A stretch of DNA of 64,000 bases from contig NZ_BCTN01000021.1 in NCBI RefSeq assembly GCF_001571305.1, positions 1 to 64,000 on the forward strand, given 5' to 3'. The notes beneath the pieces are model-generated. The model ran no database searches and was not told where the DNA came from. It saw only the letters and a program-made list of their open reading frames with translations. The stretch comes from Erwinia persicina NBRC 102418. Lineage in GTDB: Bacteria; Pseudomonadota; Gammaproteobacteria; Enterobacterales; Enterobacteriaceae. Both the position numbers and the translations under genes were made by a program. Positions 55,020 to 64,000 of this stretch are shown one piece after another; the first letter of the stretch is position 1; every line of letters begins with the position of its first letter.

Positions 55020-56645
55020 TTAATCCTCGTTTTTATCATCATCCGCCTGCTCAAGAACGCTGTACGCCACCGCGCAAAACAGTGAGTTCAGACGTTTCAT
55101 ATCGCCCAGTAACCCCAGATGCAGCGAGCTGGTTTCAATGCTCTGCACGTTTTGCTGATGCAGGCGGTCAACGTGCGCATGCGAGTAACGACGGTTGGTA
55201 ATGCGAAAACGGTGCTTGGCACGGCGCAGACGCTTCGCGCTGGTGATATCGCGTGACAGGAACACCGACAGGCTGAGACGCAAATTGCTGGTCAGCAGTT
55301 CAAGCTGGGCATCCAGCTCCTTCATCCCCTCGGCAGAGAACGCCCGCCCCGCGGCCAGGGATTTATCCGCCACGTCACCGCTCATACGCTCCAGAATATC
55401 CCCCGCCATTTCGAGGTTAAGCGCCATCTCGATGGTTTCTGCCCAGCGACGCGAGTCTTCTTCCGGCAGGTCTTCCTTCGGCATCTGTGCCAGATAGAGC
55501 TTGATGGCGGTATAAAGCACATCGACGTCATCATCCAGCTTACGGATCTCGCGGTCTTCACGCAGTTCACCGTGCACCACCTTGCCGAAGGTTGCCAGCA
55601 TCTGCTCCAGCACATCGCCCATGCGCAGGGTTTCACGGGAGGCATTGGCCAGCGCCAGCGCCGGGGTATCCAGCGACCCGGGATCCAGGTGGCGCGGCTT
55701 CAGACGCAGGTCTGTTTCCGGTTCTTCACGGATCAGCCGGCAGCAGAGGCTGGCCATCAGTCCGGCAAACGGTACCATCACCACGCAGCGGATCAGGTTG
55801 TAGAAGACGTGGAAGAAGATCACCAGCTCTTCATCGTTTACCGGCAGTTCGTCCAGCCAGCCCGCCAGCGGGTCGATAAAGGGCAGCACCATCAGCGAAC
55901 CGATAAATTTAAACAGCAGGCTGCCCAGCGCCACCCGCTTGCCGGAGGCATTCGATGCACTGTTATTCAGCATCGCCAGCAGTCCACTGCCGAGGTTGGC
56001 CCCGACCACCAGACAGAGCGCCACTTTGAACGAGATCACGCCGCTGGCCGTCAGCGTGGCAGTCAGCAGCACGGCTGCCAGGCTGGAGTAACTGATAATG
56101 GCAAACAGGGCCCCGATCAGCGAGTCGAGCATCACGTCGCCGGTCAGCGAGGAAAACAGCACCTTGACGCCTGCGGCCTGAGTGATAGGCGTGGCGGCGG
56201 TGACGATCAGCTGCAGCGCCAGCAAAATGAGGCCCAGCCCGATGCTGGCGCGGCCCAGTTGCCCCGCACGGGTCTGCTTACGGCCGAGGAAGAACACCAC
56301 GCCAAAGAAGATAAACAGCGGCGAAAGCCACGAGAGGTCAAAGGTGAGGATACGCGCCATCAGCGCCGTACCGACGTCGGCACCGAGGATAATCACCAGC
56401 GCAGGCGTCAGCCCCACCAGCTCCTGCGCAACAAAAGAGGTCACCAGCATAGTGGTGGCATTGCTGCTTTGAACCAGCGCGGTTACGCCAATACCGGAGA
56501 GGAAGGCCATCGGTTTTTTGGCCACGCTGCGGCTGAGTACCCGCCGCAGGTCGGCACCGTAAACGCGCATGATGCCGGTCCGCACGATATGGGTTCCCCA
56601 TACCAGCAGCGCCACGGCAGAAAGAAGGTTAAGCAGGGTTAACAA
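55020..56645 (-). CDS. yjbB: YjbB, sodium/phosphate cotransporter-type protein
   Basis: Inner-membrane Na/Pi cotransporter family protein with a C-terminal PhoU-like domain; E. coli YjbB exports phosphate. 541 residues (E. coli 543). QSSNATTM repeats of the transport domain (GIGVTALVQSSNATTMLVTS; AIISYSSLAAVLLTATLTAS), then a helical PhoU-like part (ASRETLRMGDVLEQMLATFG) and the tail SIETSSLHLGLLGDMKRLNS. TTG start at 56645 aligns with the E. coli Met and has GGAG 10 bp upstream. Confidence 0.93.
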   Translation of the reverse strand: MLTLLNLLSAVALLVWGTHIVRTGIMRVYGADLRRVLSRSVAKKPMAFLSGIGVTALVQSSNATTMLVTSFVAQELVGLTPALVIILGADVGTALMARILTFDLSWLSPLFIFFGVVFFLGRKQTRAGQLGRASIGLGLILLALQLIVTAATPITQAAGVKVLFSSLTGDVMLDSLIGALFAIISYSSLAAVLLTATLTASGVISFKVALCLVVGANLGSGLLAMLNNSASNASGKRVALGSLLFKFIGSLMVLPFIDPLAGWLDELPVNDEELVIFFHVFYNLIRCVVMVPFAGLMASLCCRLIREEPETDLRLKPRHLDPGSLDTPALALANASRETLRMGDVLEQMLATFGKVVHGELREDREIRKLDDDVDVLYTAIKLYLAQMPKEDLPEEDSRRWAETIEMALNLEMAGDILERMSGDVADKSLAAGRAFSAEGMKELDAQLELLTSNLRLSLSVFLSRDITSAKRLRRAKHRFRITNRRYSHAHVDRLHQQNVQSIETSSLHLGLLGDMKRLNSLFCAVAYSVLEQADDDKNED

Positions 56646-56826
56646 CGGTCGCGATCTCCATGATGACAATATGATGACGGCACGCCTGTGCCACATACCG
56701 TTAATCTTAGCCGATCTTGTGCCGTTCTCCGCCGATTAAAACGCCGGGATGGCGGGTCACCCCACATTCTTTATCGGGCCACTTCACACAGCGTCCGCTG
56801 ACCCGGCAGGGCCTGCCTTTTTCCTT

Positions 56827-57636
56827 TCACGGTGCGGCTGCCAGCAGCGCGGCGCAGTAGGGCTTATCATGCGCCACCCCGAGGATCTGACAAAGGGTGC
56901 CGCAGAGTTCAGTCTGCTGCGGCAGGGCATCCATCGTTCTGGAGAAGGCGCTGCCGAAAACAAACAGCGGTATCTGCGTCTCCTCCGGCAGGGTGCCGCC
57001 GTGGCTGCGGTCATCGTTCATGCCGTGGTCGGCAGTGACGATCACCTGATAACCCTGCTGTAACCAGCCCGGCATCCAGTGCGACAGATAGCCATCGGCC
57101 ATGCGCGCCCGGTTGCGGTACTGCGGGGTGGAGAAGCCGTGCTTGTGCCCGGCATCGTCAATATTCATGGGATGGATCAGTAAAAAATCGGGATCATGGC
57201 GCAACCGCAGGCTCTCGGCATCTTCAAACAGATGTGAGTCCGGGTAGCCGTCATCAGAATAAAAATGGCCGAACTGGACAGGCAGCTCCGGCGCATCGGT
57301 GTGACGGTCTCTCGGCGCGTCAAACGGCGTGCGGTTGTACAGTTCGCTCACCCAGTAATACGCCGCCGCTGCCGTGGTCAGCCCTGCCGCCCGCGCATAG
57401 TGAAACACGCTGCGCTGCTGGCTGAGACGGCTGACACCGTTGTGAATAATACCGCTGTTCACCGGCGTCACACCGGTGAGGATGCACTCATACAGCGGGC
57501 GCGAAAGTGACGGCAGTTCGCAGGTCATCTGGTAACACTGACCCCGGCCCTGTGCGCACTCCGCCTGCAAGTAGCCCATCGCGTGCCGGGCCACCTGAAA
57601 GTTCAGTCCGTCCAGTACCACCAGTATTGTTTTCAT
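56827..57636 (-). CDS. Type I phosphodiesterase / nucleotide pyrophosphatase-family protein
   Basis: Alkaline-phosphatase superfamily enzyme, 269 residues. Metal ligands and nucleophile: VVLDGL near residue 7 (Asp), LPSLSRPLYECILTG (Ser nucleophile near 44), NIDDAGHKHG near 159 (Asp, His) and VTADHGMND near 200. No signal peptide, so cytoplasmic. Exact substrate (phosphodiester, pyrophosphate or phosphonate) cannot be read. Separate 810-bp gene between yjbB and metH; E. coli has other genes here. Confidence 0.85.
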   Translation of the reverse strand: MKTILVVLDGLNFQVARHAMGYLQAECAQGRGQCYQMTCELPSLSRPLYECILTGVTPVNSGIIHNGVSRLSQQRSVFHYARAAGLTTAAAAYYWVSELYNRTPFDAPRDRHTDAPELPVQFGHFYSDDGYPDSHLFEDAESLRLRHDPDFLLIHPMNIDDAGHKHGFSTPQYRNRARMADGYLSHWMPGWLQQGYQVIVTADHGMNDDRSHGGTLPEETQIPLFVFGSAFSRTMDALPQQTELCGTLCQILGVAHDKPYCAALLAAAP

Positions 57637-57825
57637 CGCCTCGCCTTATCGCTTCATGTTGATGATGACGTTTTCCCGCCCTCACGCGGCGGTATTGGCA
57701 ATCGGCTGCGCGCTTTTGTATTCAGAAGCTGGCTTCAGTCTGGCCTGTCCGTCAGCTTCGCACCCCTTTGTGGCTTATTTGTGATGAAAAAATTAACGGT
57801 GGATGTCATCAGCCGGGCACTGATC

Positions 57826-60800
57826 TTAATCCGCGTCATACCCCAGGTTCGGCGCTAACCAGCGTTCGACTTCGCTGACCGGCATCCCTTTGCGTCTGGC
57901 GTAGTCTTCAATCTGGTCGCGCTGCAGCTGGGCAACAGCGAAATATTTACTGTCCGGGTGGCTGAAAATCCAGCCAGACACGGCCGCTCCGGGCCACATG
58001 GCGAAAGATTCGGTGAGCTTCATACCGGTGTGGTTTTCCACATCCAGCAGTTGCCAGATGGTGGCTTTCTCGGTGTGTTCCGGGCAGGCCGGGTAACCGG
58101 GCGCGGGACGAATGCCCTGGTAATTCTCGCGGATCAGCGCGTCGTTGCTGAGGTTCTCGGTAGCGGCAAACCCCCAGATCACCTTACGCACCCGCTCGTG
58201 CAGGTATTCGGCGAAACCTTCAGCCAGCCGGTCAGCCAGCGCTTTGACCATGATCTTGTTATAGTCATCATGCTTTGCGTCCCAGGCCTCTGCCAGGGCG
58301 TCCTCTTCCAGCCCACCGGTGACGGCAAAGGCACCGAGGTAGTCCGCTTTGCCGCTGGATTTTGGCGCAATAAAATCGGCCAGGCAATAGTTGGCAAACC
58401 CCGTTTTTTCTGTCTGCTGGCGTAAGTGATGGCTCACTTTCAAAACCTGTGTGCGTGATTCATCTGTGTAGATCTCGATATCATCGCCGACGCGGTTAGC
58501 CGGGAAAATCCCGACCACGCCGCGTGGATTGAGCGCGCCGTCACGGCTCAACTGATCCAGCATCTCATTCGCGTCAGCAAACAGGCGTTTCGCTTCTTCA
58601 CCCACCACCTCATCTTCCAGAATGCGCGGATATTTGCCCGCCAGCGACCAGGTCATAAAGAAAGGTGTCCAGTCGATATAGTTGCGCAGCACATCGATGT
58701 TAGCGCTCACTTCGCTCACACCCAGCCTGTGCGCTACCGGTGGCGTGTAGTTTTCCCAGTCAAATGTAAAGTCATTGTCGCGGGCGACCGCTAAACTCAC
58801 CGGCGGCGTGCGCGGTTTTTTACGCCCGTGCTGAATACGCACGGTGTCGTACTCTTTGCGCGTGCGGGCAACAAATTCATCACGCTGGGTGGACGACAGC
58901 AGTGCCGATACCACGCCAACGGTGCGCGAGGCATTCTGAACATACACCGTTGGCCCGCTGTAGTTCTGCTCGATTTTCACCGCCGTGTGGGCTTTCGAGG
59001 TGGTCGCCCCGCCAATCAGCAGCGGCAGGGTAAAGCCCTGGCGCTCCATCTCTTTCGCCACGTTCACCATCTCGTCCAGCGATGGGGTGATCAGTCCGGA
59101 GAGTCCGATAATATCGGCGTTATGCTCGCGGGCGGTTTTGAGGATTTTCTCGCCCGGCACCATCACGCCAAGATCGATAATTTCATAATTATTACACTGC
59201 AACACCACGCCAACGATGTTTTTGCCAATGTCATGCACGTCGCCTTTTACCGTGGCCAGCACGATTTTACCGTTAGTGCTGCCCTTCTCTTTGCTGGCTT
59301 CGATATAGGGTTCCAGATAAGCCACCGCCTGTTTCATCACGCGCGCCGACTTCACCACCTGCGGCAGGAACATTTTGCCCTCGCCAAACAGGTCACCGAC
59401 CACGTTCATCCCGGCCATCAGCGGGCCTTCAATCACCTCTATCGGGCGGGTGGCCAGCTGACGGGCGGCCTCCGTATCGGCTTCAATAAATTCGGTAATA
59501 CCTTTCACCAGCGAGTATTCCAGCCGTTTATCCACCTCCCAACTGCGCCACTCCGCCTGCGGTTTGGTGCTGTCGTCGTCGGCTTTGCTGCCGCGATATT
59601 TTTCTGCCAGCTCCAGCAGGCGCTCGGTACCGTCATCGCGACGGTTCTGCACCACATCTTCCACCGCTTCACGCAGGTCGGCCGGCAGATCGTCGTAAAT
59701 CGCCAGTTGCCCGGCATTAACGATCCCCATATCCATGCCGTTGCGGATGGCGTGATAGAGGAAGACCGCGTGGATCGCTTCGCGTACCGGGTCGTTGCCG
59801 CGGAAGGAGAACGACACGTTGGAGACGCCGCCGGAGATCATCGCATGCGGCAGCTCGCGCTTGATGTCTTCACAGGCTCCGATGAAATCCATCGCGTAGT
59901 TGTTGTGCTCTTCGATGCCGGTGGCGACCGCGAAGATATTCGGATCGAAGATAATATCTTCTGGCGGAAAACCCACCTCTTCGGTCAGCAGTTTGTAGGC
60001 GCGACGGCAGATTTCGATTTTGCGCGCGCGGGTATCGGCCTGGCCTGCCTCGTCGAAGGCCATCACCACCATCGCGGCTCCGTAGCGTCGCACCAGGCGG
60101 GCATGGTGCAGAAACTGCGCTTCACCCTCTTTCATTGAAATCGAGTTCACAATGCCCTTGCCCTGGATGCACTGCAGCCCTTTTTCAATCACGCTCCATT
60201 TAGAGGAGTCGATCATAATCGGCACGCGGGCAATGTCCGGTTCCCCGGCAATCAGGTTGAGGAAGCGCACCATCGCCGCTTCCGCGTCGAGCATCCCCTC
60301 ATCCATGTTGATATCGATAATCTGTGCGCCGCTCTGCACCTGCTGCAACGCCACTTCCAGCGCTTCGTGATACTTTTCTTCTTTAATCAGTCGCTTAAAT
60401 TTGGCCGATCCGGTGACATTGGTACGCTCACCGACGTTAACAAACAGGCTTTCTGCACTGATGGTCAGCGGCTCCAGCCCCGACAGGCGGCAGGCAACTG
60501 GCAGTTCCGGCAGCTGGCGCGGAGCGACCCCGTCGATGGCGCGGGCCATCGCCGCAATGTGTTCTGGCGTGGTGCCGCAGCAGCCACCGACGATGTTGAG
60601 GAAACCGGCCTGCGCCCATTCTCCAATCTGTTCCGCCATGATCTGCGCATCCAGATCGTATTCACCAAAGGCGTTGGGCAGCCCGGCGTTGGGGTGTGCG
60701 GTGACATAACCCTCGGCTATGCGCGCCAGCTCCGCCACGTACTGGCGCAGTTCATCCGGGCCGAGGGCGCAGTTCAGCCCAAAGGAGAGCGGTTCGGCAT

Positions 60801-61512
60801 GGCGCAGGGAGTTATAGAAGGCTTCCGTGGTCTGGCCGGACAGCGTACGGCCGGAGGCGTCGGTAATGGTGCCGGAAATCATCAGCGGCAGCTCAATCCC
60901 CAGCGCGTCAAACTCTGCTTTCACGGCAAAGACGGCCGCTTTGGCGTTCAGGGTGTCGAACACCGTTTCGATCATGATGATATCCGCGCCCCCTTCGACC
61001 AGCGCACGCGTCGATTCGCGGTAGGCGTCCACCAGCTGACTGAAGGTGACATTACGGAAAGCCGGATCGTTGACATCAGGAGAAATCGAGCAGGTGCGGT
61101 TAGTGGGCCCTAACACACCGGCGACATAACGCGGACGACCGGGCGTGCGTGCCGTCCACTCATCGGCACAGGCGCGTGCCAGTCTGGCCGCCACGTAGTT
61201 AATTTCAGCCGACAGCGACTCCATCTGATAGTCGGCCATGGCAATGGAGGTCGAGTTAAAGGTGTTGGTCTCAAGGATGTCAGCCCCTGCCGCCAGGTAG
61301 CCGTTATGGATTTCGCTAATAATATCGGGTTTGGTCAGCACCAGCAGATCGTTATTGCCCTTCAGATCGCTCGGCCAGTCGGCAAAACGTGCACCGCGAA
61401 AATCCTCTTCTTCCAGCCTGTAGCTCTGGATCATGGTGCCCATACCGCCATCCAGCAGCATAATGCGTTTTTTCAACTGCTGATGCAGTGCTTCAATCCG
61501 GTTACTCACCAC
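57826..61512 (-). CDS. metH: Cobalamin-dependent methionine synthase
   Basis: Transfers methyl from methyltetrahydrofolate to homocysteine via cobalamin. 1,228 residues (E. coli 1,227). Order: homocysteine domain with zinc cysteines in FGLNCALG (near 248) and GGCCGTTP (near 311-312); folate domain ([36 protein letters not shown]); B12 domain with [12 protein letters not shown] (His near 760); AdoMet activation domain ([15 protein letters not shown]). No frameshift. Presence implies a cobalamin supply. Divergent from iclR. Confidence 0.98.
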   Translation of the reverse strand: MVSNRIEALHQQLKKRIMLLDGGMGTMIQSYRLEEEDFRGARFADWPSDLKGNNDLLVLTKPDIISEIHNGYLAAGADILETNTFNSTSIAMADYQMESLSAEINYVAARLARACADEWTARTPGRPRYVAGVLGPTNRTCSISPDVNDPAFRNVTFSQLVDAYRESTRALVEGGADIIMIETVFDTLNAKAAVFAVKAEFDALGIELPLMISGTITDASGRTLSGQTTEAFYNSLRHAEPLSFGLNCALGPDELRQYVAELARIAEGYVTAHPNAGLPNAFGEYDLDAQIMAEQIGEWAQAGFLNIVGGCCGTTPEHIAAMARAIDGVAPRQLPELPVACRLSGLEPLTISAESLFVNVGERTNVTGSAKFKRLIKEEKYHEALEVALQQVQSGAQIIDINMDEGMLDAEAAMVRFLNLIAGEPDIARVPIMIDSSKWSVIEKGLQCIQGKGIVNSISMKEGEAQFLHHARLVRRYGAAMVVMAFDEAGQADTRARKIEICRRAYKLLTEEVGFPPEDIIFDPNIFAVATGIEEHNNYAMDFIGACEDIKRELPHAMISGGVSNVSFSFRGNDPVREAIHAVFLYHAIRNGMDMGIVNAGQLAIYDDLPADLREAVEDVVQNRRDDGTERLLELAEKYRGSKADDDSTKPQAEWRSWEVDKRLEYSLVKGITEFIEADTEAARQLATRPIEVIEGPLMAGMNVVGDLFGEGKMFLPQVVKSARVMKQAVAYLEPYIEASKEKGSTNGKIVLATVKGDVHDIGKNIVGVVLQCNNYEIIDLGVMVPGEKILKTAREHNADIIGLSGLITPSLDEMVNVAKEMERQGFTLPLLIGGATTSKAHTAVKIEQNYSGPTVYVQNASRTVGVVSALLSSTQRDEFVARTRKEYDTVRIQHGRKKPRTPPVSLAVARDNDFTFDWENYTPPVAHRLGVSEVSANIDVLRNYIDWTPFFMTWSLAGKYPRILEDEVVGEEAKRLFADANEMLDQLSRDGALNPRGVVGIFPANRVGDDIEIYTDESRTQVLKVSHHLRQQTEKTGFANYCLADFIAPKSSGKADYLGAFAVTGGLEEDALAEAWDAKHDDYNKIMVKALADRLAEGFAEYLHERVRKVIWGFAATENLSNDALIRENYQGIRPAPGYPACPEHTEKATIWQLLDVENHTGMKLTESFAMWPGAAVSGWIFSHPDSKYFAVAQLQRDQIEDYARRKGMPVSEVERWLAPNLGYDAD

Positions 61513-61665
61513 GTTTCCCCTTCAGCCTCACCTCTGGCACCACTGCCAGCACGCCATACTGGCACAACTTTTGTGCGGGTAACAGTGATGCCAGATGAGA
61601 CATTTTCAGCTGGTGGTGACCTCATCCGACCAGTCAGGCTGTCGTTGCAATATGGCTCAATAAAA

Positions 61666-61680
61666 CGAAAATGATTTCCA
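61666..61680. promoter_or_regulatory. IclR operator in front of iclR
   Basis: CGAAAATGATTTCCA matches the IclR palindrome TGGAAATNATTTCCA at 13 of 15 positions (counting N), 26 bp before the iclR ATG. Indicates autorepression, as known in E. coli. Confidence 0.8.
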
Positions 61681-61706
61681 CATGGTGAAAAATTAAGGAT
61701 TCTGTT

Positions 61707-62540
61707 ATGGCTACCCCCGCGCCGGCTAAACGTGGCAAGAAGCCCCGTGCCGCTGCAGTATCAACAGCAGCGCCGGCGGGTCAGGTGCAGTCGCTGACCC
61801 GTGGTCTGAAGCTACTGGAATTTATTGCCGAGTCCCACGGTAATGTGGCGCTGACCGAACTGGCCCAGCAGGCCGGGTTGCCAAACTCCACCACGCACCG
61901 CCTGCTGACCACCATGCAGCAGCAGGGGTTTGTCCGTCAGGTCGGGGATTTAGGGCTGTGGACAATTGGAGCCCATGCCTTTGTGGTGGGCAGCAGCTTC
62001 CTGCAGAGCCGTAACCTGCTGGCGCTGGTACACCCGATGCTGCGCACGCTGATGGAACAGTCAGGCGAGACGGTGAACCTGGCAGTACTGGATCTGAGCG
62101 ATCACCAGGCGGTGATCATTGACCAGGTGCAGTGTACCCAACTGATGCGGATGTCGGCCCCGATTGGCGGCAAGCTGCCGATGCATGCCTCCGGCGCGGG
62201 CAAGGCGTTCCTGGCAAACCTTGACGATGAGCAGGTCAGCGAGCTGTTACACCGCCAGGGCCTGCATCACTACACGCCAAAAACGCTGATGTCACCGCAC
62301 AGCCTGAAGGAGAACCTGGCGCTGGTCCGCAAGACCGGTTACTCCTTTGATGATGAAGAACACGCGCTGGGACTGCGCTGCGTTGCTGCCTGTATCTATG
62401 ACGAGCATCGTGAACCCTTTGCCGCTATCTCCATTTCCGGGCCGATTTCACGCATCACCGACGACCGCGTGACGGAAATCGGTGCGCTGGTGATCAAAGC
62501 GGCAAAAGAGATCACCCGTGAATATGGCGGCGTGCGCTGA
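61707..62540 (+). CDS. iclR: IclR, repressor of the glyoxylate bypass
   Basis: Represses aceBAK (and itself); effectors are glyoxylate and pyruvate. 277 residues: basic N-terminus MATPAPAKRGKKPRAAAVST, winged HTH (VALTELAQQAGLPNSTTHRL), effector domain (IGGKLPMHASGAGKAFLANL, EHALGLRCVAACIYDEHREP, FAAISISGPISRITDDRV). Near identical in layout to E. coli IclR. Faces aceK, the last gene of its target operon. Confidence 0.98.
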   Translation: MATPAPAKRGKKPRAAAVSTAAPAGQVQSLTRGLKLLEFIAESHGNVALTELAQQAGLPNSTTHRLLTTMQQQGFVRQVGDLGLWTIGAHAFVVGSSFLQSRNLLALVHPMLRTLMEQSGETVNLAVLDLSDHQAVIIDQVQCTQLMRMSAPIGGKLPMHASGAGKAFLANLDDEQVSELLHRQGLHHYTPKTLMSPHSLKENLALVRKTGYSFDDEEHALGLRCVAACIYDEHREPFAAISISGPISRITDDRVTEIGALVIKAAKEITREYGGVR

Positions 62541-62728
62541 CGCCATTCAGGCGTAAAATAACGGGAGCGGCCTCCAGGCAGCAAAGGCGTGAAAAATCAG
62601 TCGGGAACCGATTTGAACAGCCCTCGCGCTGGCCGCAGGCTGAGCTTCAGGAATCAGGCTCATTCGGCCCGATGCGCTTACACCGCCAGGCAGTCGGGTG
62701 AACGCGCGTAGCCAATACCGAGGCCGCT
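62541..62728. other. iclR-aceK convergent gap
   Basis: 188 bp without a convincing gene or strong terminator; both flanking genes end here. Confidence 0.4.
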
Positions 62729-64000
62729 TCAGGCAGGAAGGGAATAGCGCTGGCAAAACCGCTGGCGACGGCGGTAAGCAAAGACATCTTCAATGTGACC
62801 GTTACGGATCCGCTGCTGCAGCTCACGCCAGAACCCGGCGCAGAACAGCTCACCGTGCATTTCATCAAACAGCGTGGCAATCGCCGGATCGGCACACAGG
62901 TAGTGGCGAAACTCTTCCGGGAAGACATCCTCTGGTGACACACTGTACCAGGGTTCATGACTCAGCTCATCTTCCGGGTAACGCGGCAGCGGGATATCGC
63001 GGAAGTTCACTTCGGTCATGTAGCTGATCTCATCATAGTCATAGAACACCACCCGCCCGTGCCGGGTAACCCCGAAATTTTTATACAGCATGTCGCCGGG
63101 GAAGATATTAGCCGCGGCCAGCTGCTTCACTGCGTTACCGTACTCTTCTATCGCTTCGCGCCGCTGTTGCGGGTTAGCCTGCACCAGCCACATATTGAGC
63201 GGCGTCATACGACGCTCCATATACAGGTGGCTGATAACCAGCTGCCCGTCCTGATCGTGCAGCTTTTCCGGCACCTCACGCCGCAGCAGCGCCAGCAGTT
63301 CAGGACTGAGGCGTTGCCGCTCTATCGCGAAGTTTTCAAATTCCTGGGTGTCGGCCATTCTCCCGACGCGGTCATGCTCTTTCACCAGTTGGTAGCACTG
63401 GCGCACGCGTTCCGGGGTCACCTCTTTCTGTGGGGCAAAACGGTCTTTAATCACTTTAAATACCCGATCGAATCCCGGTAGCGTAAACACCAGCATCACC
63501 AGCCCCGGTACGCCAGGTGCAACAACAAACTGCTCCGTGGTCGCCGCCATATAGTTAAGATATTCCCGGTAGCTTTCGGTTTTACCGTGCTTCTGACAGC
63601 CAATGGCCATATACAGCTCAGCGGTGGTTTTGCCGGGCAGGATTTCCCGCAGCCATTCAACCAGCGCCCCCGGAAGCGGGGCATAGACCATAAAATAGGA
63701 GCGGGCAAAGCCAAAAACGATGCTCGCTTCGCGATTGCTGGTCAGGCAGGTATCGATAAACAGCTCGCCCTCTTCACTGCGGTGTATCGGCAGCAGGAAC
63801 GCACAGACGCCAGAGGGGGCATAGAGTTTGGCGACCAGCCATGCGGCTTTGTTACGATAAAACAGTTCATTCGCGACCTGTAAGGTCGCCTGTTGCAGCG
63901 CGTCTGCGGGAAAGTTTTCCCGCAGGTGTCGCAGAATAAAATCAATATCACGCGGCAGATCCTGCCACGGCAGGCGCAGCGGGAGGTCGTGCAGTACGCG
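62729..64000 (-). CDS. aceK: Isocitrate dehydrogenase kinase/phosphatase, N-terminal part outside window (partial)
   Basis: Bifunctional enzyme that switches isocitrate dehydrogenase off and on at the glyoxylate branch point. 423 C-terminal residues of ~580 are visible, open to the window edge. Kinase-domain motifs: [20 protein letters not shown] and [12 protein letters not shown], then [20 protein letters not shown] with catalytic acidic residues, and [20 protein letters not shown]. Last gene of aceBAK, so aceA and aceB should lie to the right. Convergent with iclR. Confidence 0.96.
   Translation of the reverse strand, partial: RVLHDLPLRLPWQDLPRDIDFILRHLRENFPADALQQATLQVANELFYRNKAAWLVAKLYAPSGVCAFLLPIHRSEEGELFIDTCLTSNREASIVFGFARSYFMVYAPLPGALVEWLREILPGKTTAELYMAIGCQKHGKTESYREYLNYMAATTEQFVVAPGVPGLVMLVFTLPGFDRVFKVIKDRFAPQKEVTPERVRQCYQLVKEHDRVGRMADTQEFENFAIERQRLSPELLALLRREVPEKLHDQDGQLVISHLYMERRMTPLNMWLVQANPQQRREAIEEYGNAVKQLAAANIFPGDMLYKNFGVTRHGRVVFYDYDEISYMTEVNFRDIPLPRYPEDELSHEPWYSVSPEDVFPEEFRHYLCADPAIATLFDEMHGELFCAGFWRELQQRIRNGHIEDVFAYRRRQRFCQRYSLPA

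Noticed and set aside
61513-61665. MetR/MetJ sites in front of metH
   Set aside because: TGAGACATTTTCA is only vaguely like a MetR site and no tandem met boxes are visible.

Overview
The window is a chromosomal segment from a GC-rich member of the Enterobacterales. Almost every housekeeping protein is a close relative of its Escherichia coli counterpart, and the gene order follows the E. coli ssb-uvrA ... tyrB ... dnaB-qor-pspG-dusA-zur-yjbJ-dinF-lexA-dgkA/plsB-ubiA-ubiC-psiE-yjbHGFE-pgi-lysC-(panS)-yjbB-metH-iclR-aceK region. The loci E. coli carries between these blocks (alr and aphA near tyrB/dnaB; xylE and the maltose operons between psiE and ubiC) are missing, and other genes stand at some of these places. 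An Erwinia/Pantoea-like organism is my best guess, by inference only.

Layout. 1-11.1 kb: a two-partner secretion / contact-dependent inhibition locus on the minus strand, cdiB followed by a giant cdiA-like gene that leaves the window before its toxin end. 11.4-15.1 kb: ssb and uvrA, divergent, with an SOS box. 15.3-16.4 kb: a YahK-like zinc aldehyde reductase. 16.4-26.3 kb: a ten-gene inserted catabolic cassette (TenA-like, BtpA, PfkB kinase, sugar-type ABC importer, LacI regulator, phosphotriesterase-like hydrolase, GATase1-like protein, M20 hydrolase). Two perfect 14-bp operator palindromes lie in front of its main operon. 26.3-34.2 kb: yjbR-yjbQ, tyrB, a YitT-like membrane protein, an Lrp-type regulator, dnaB, qor, pspG (with a sigma-54 promoter) and dusA. 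34.2-35.7 kb: a small AT-rich accessory patch upstream of dusA, a known integration hot spot, with two tiny genes bracketed by strong terminators and one unrecognised gene. 35.7-45.5 kb: an outer-membrane TraF-like beta-barrel gene, zur, yjbJ, dinF, lexA (two SOS boxes), dgkA, plsB, ubiA, ubiC and psiE. 45.6-49.5 kb: the yjbEFGH exopolysaccharide-type operon. 50-54.9 kb: pgi, a lysine riboswitch with lysC, and a PanS-like transporter. 55-64 kb: yjbB, a phosphodiesterase, metH, iclR (with an IclR box) and the C-terminal part of aceK.

The least described system here is the 16.4-26.3 kb cassette. It has all the parts of a self-contained uptake-and-degradation pathway: importer, kinase, three or four hydrolases and a dedicated repressor with visible operators. 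I cannot name its substrate. The presence of a TenA-family protein, an M20 amidohydrolase, a ribokinase-family kinase and a PTE-type lactonase/amidase suggests an acylated or N-linked sugar, nucleoside or pyrimidine-like compound. Coordinates of starts were chosen from Shine-Dalgarno position and alignment to remembered E. coli N-termini; several genes start with GTG or TTG (tyrB, ubiA, yjbB, yjbF).
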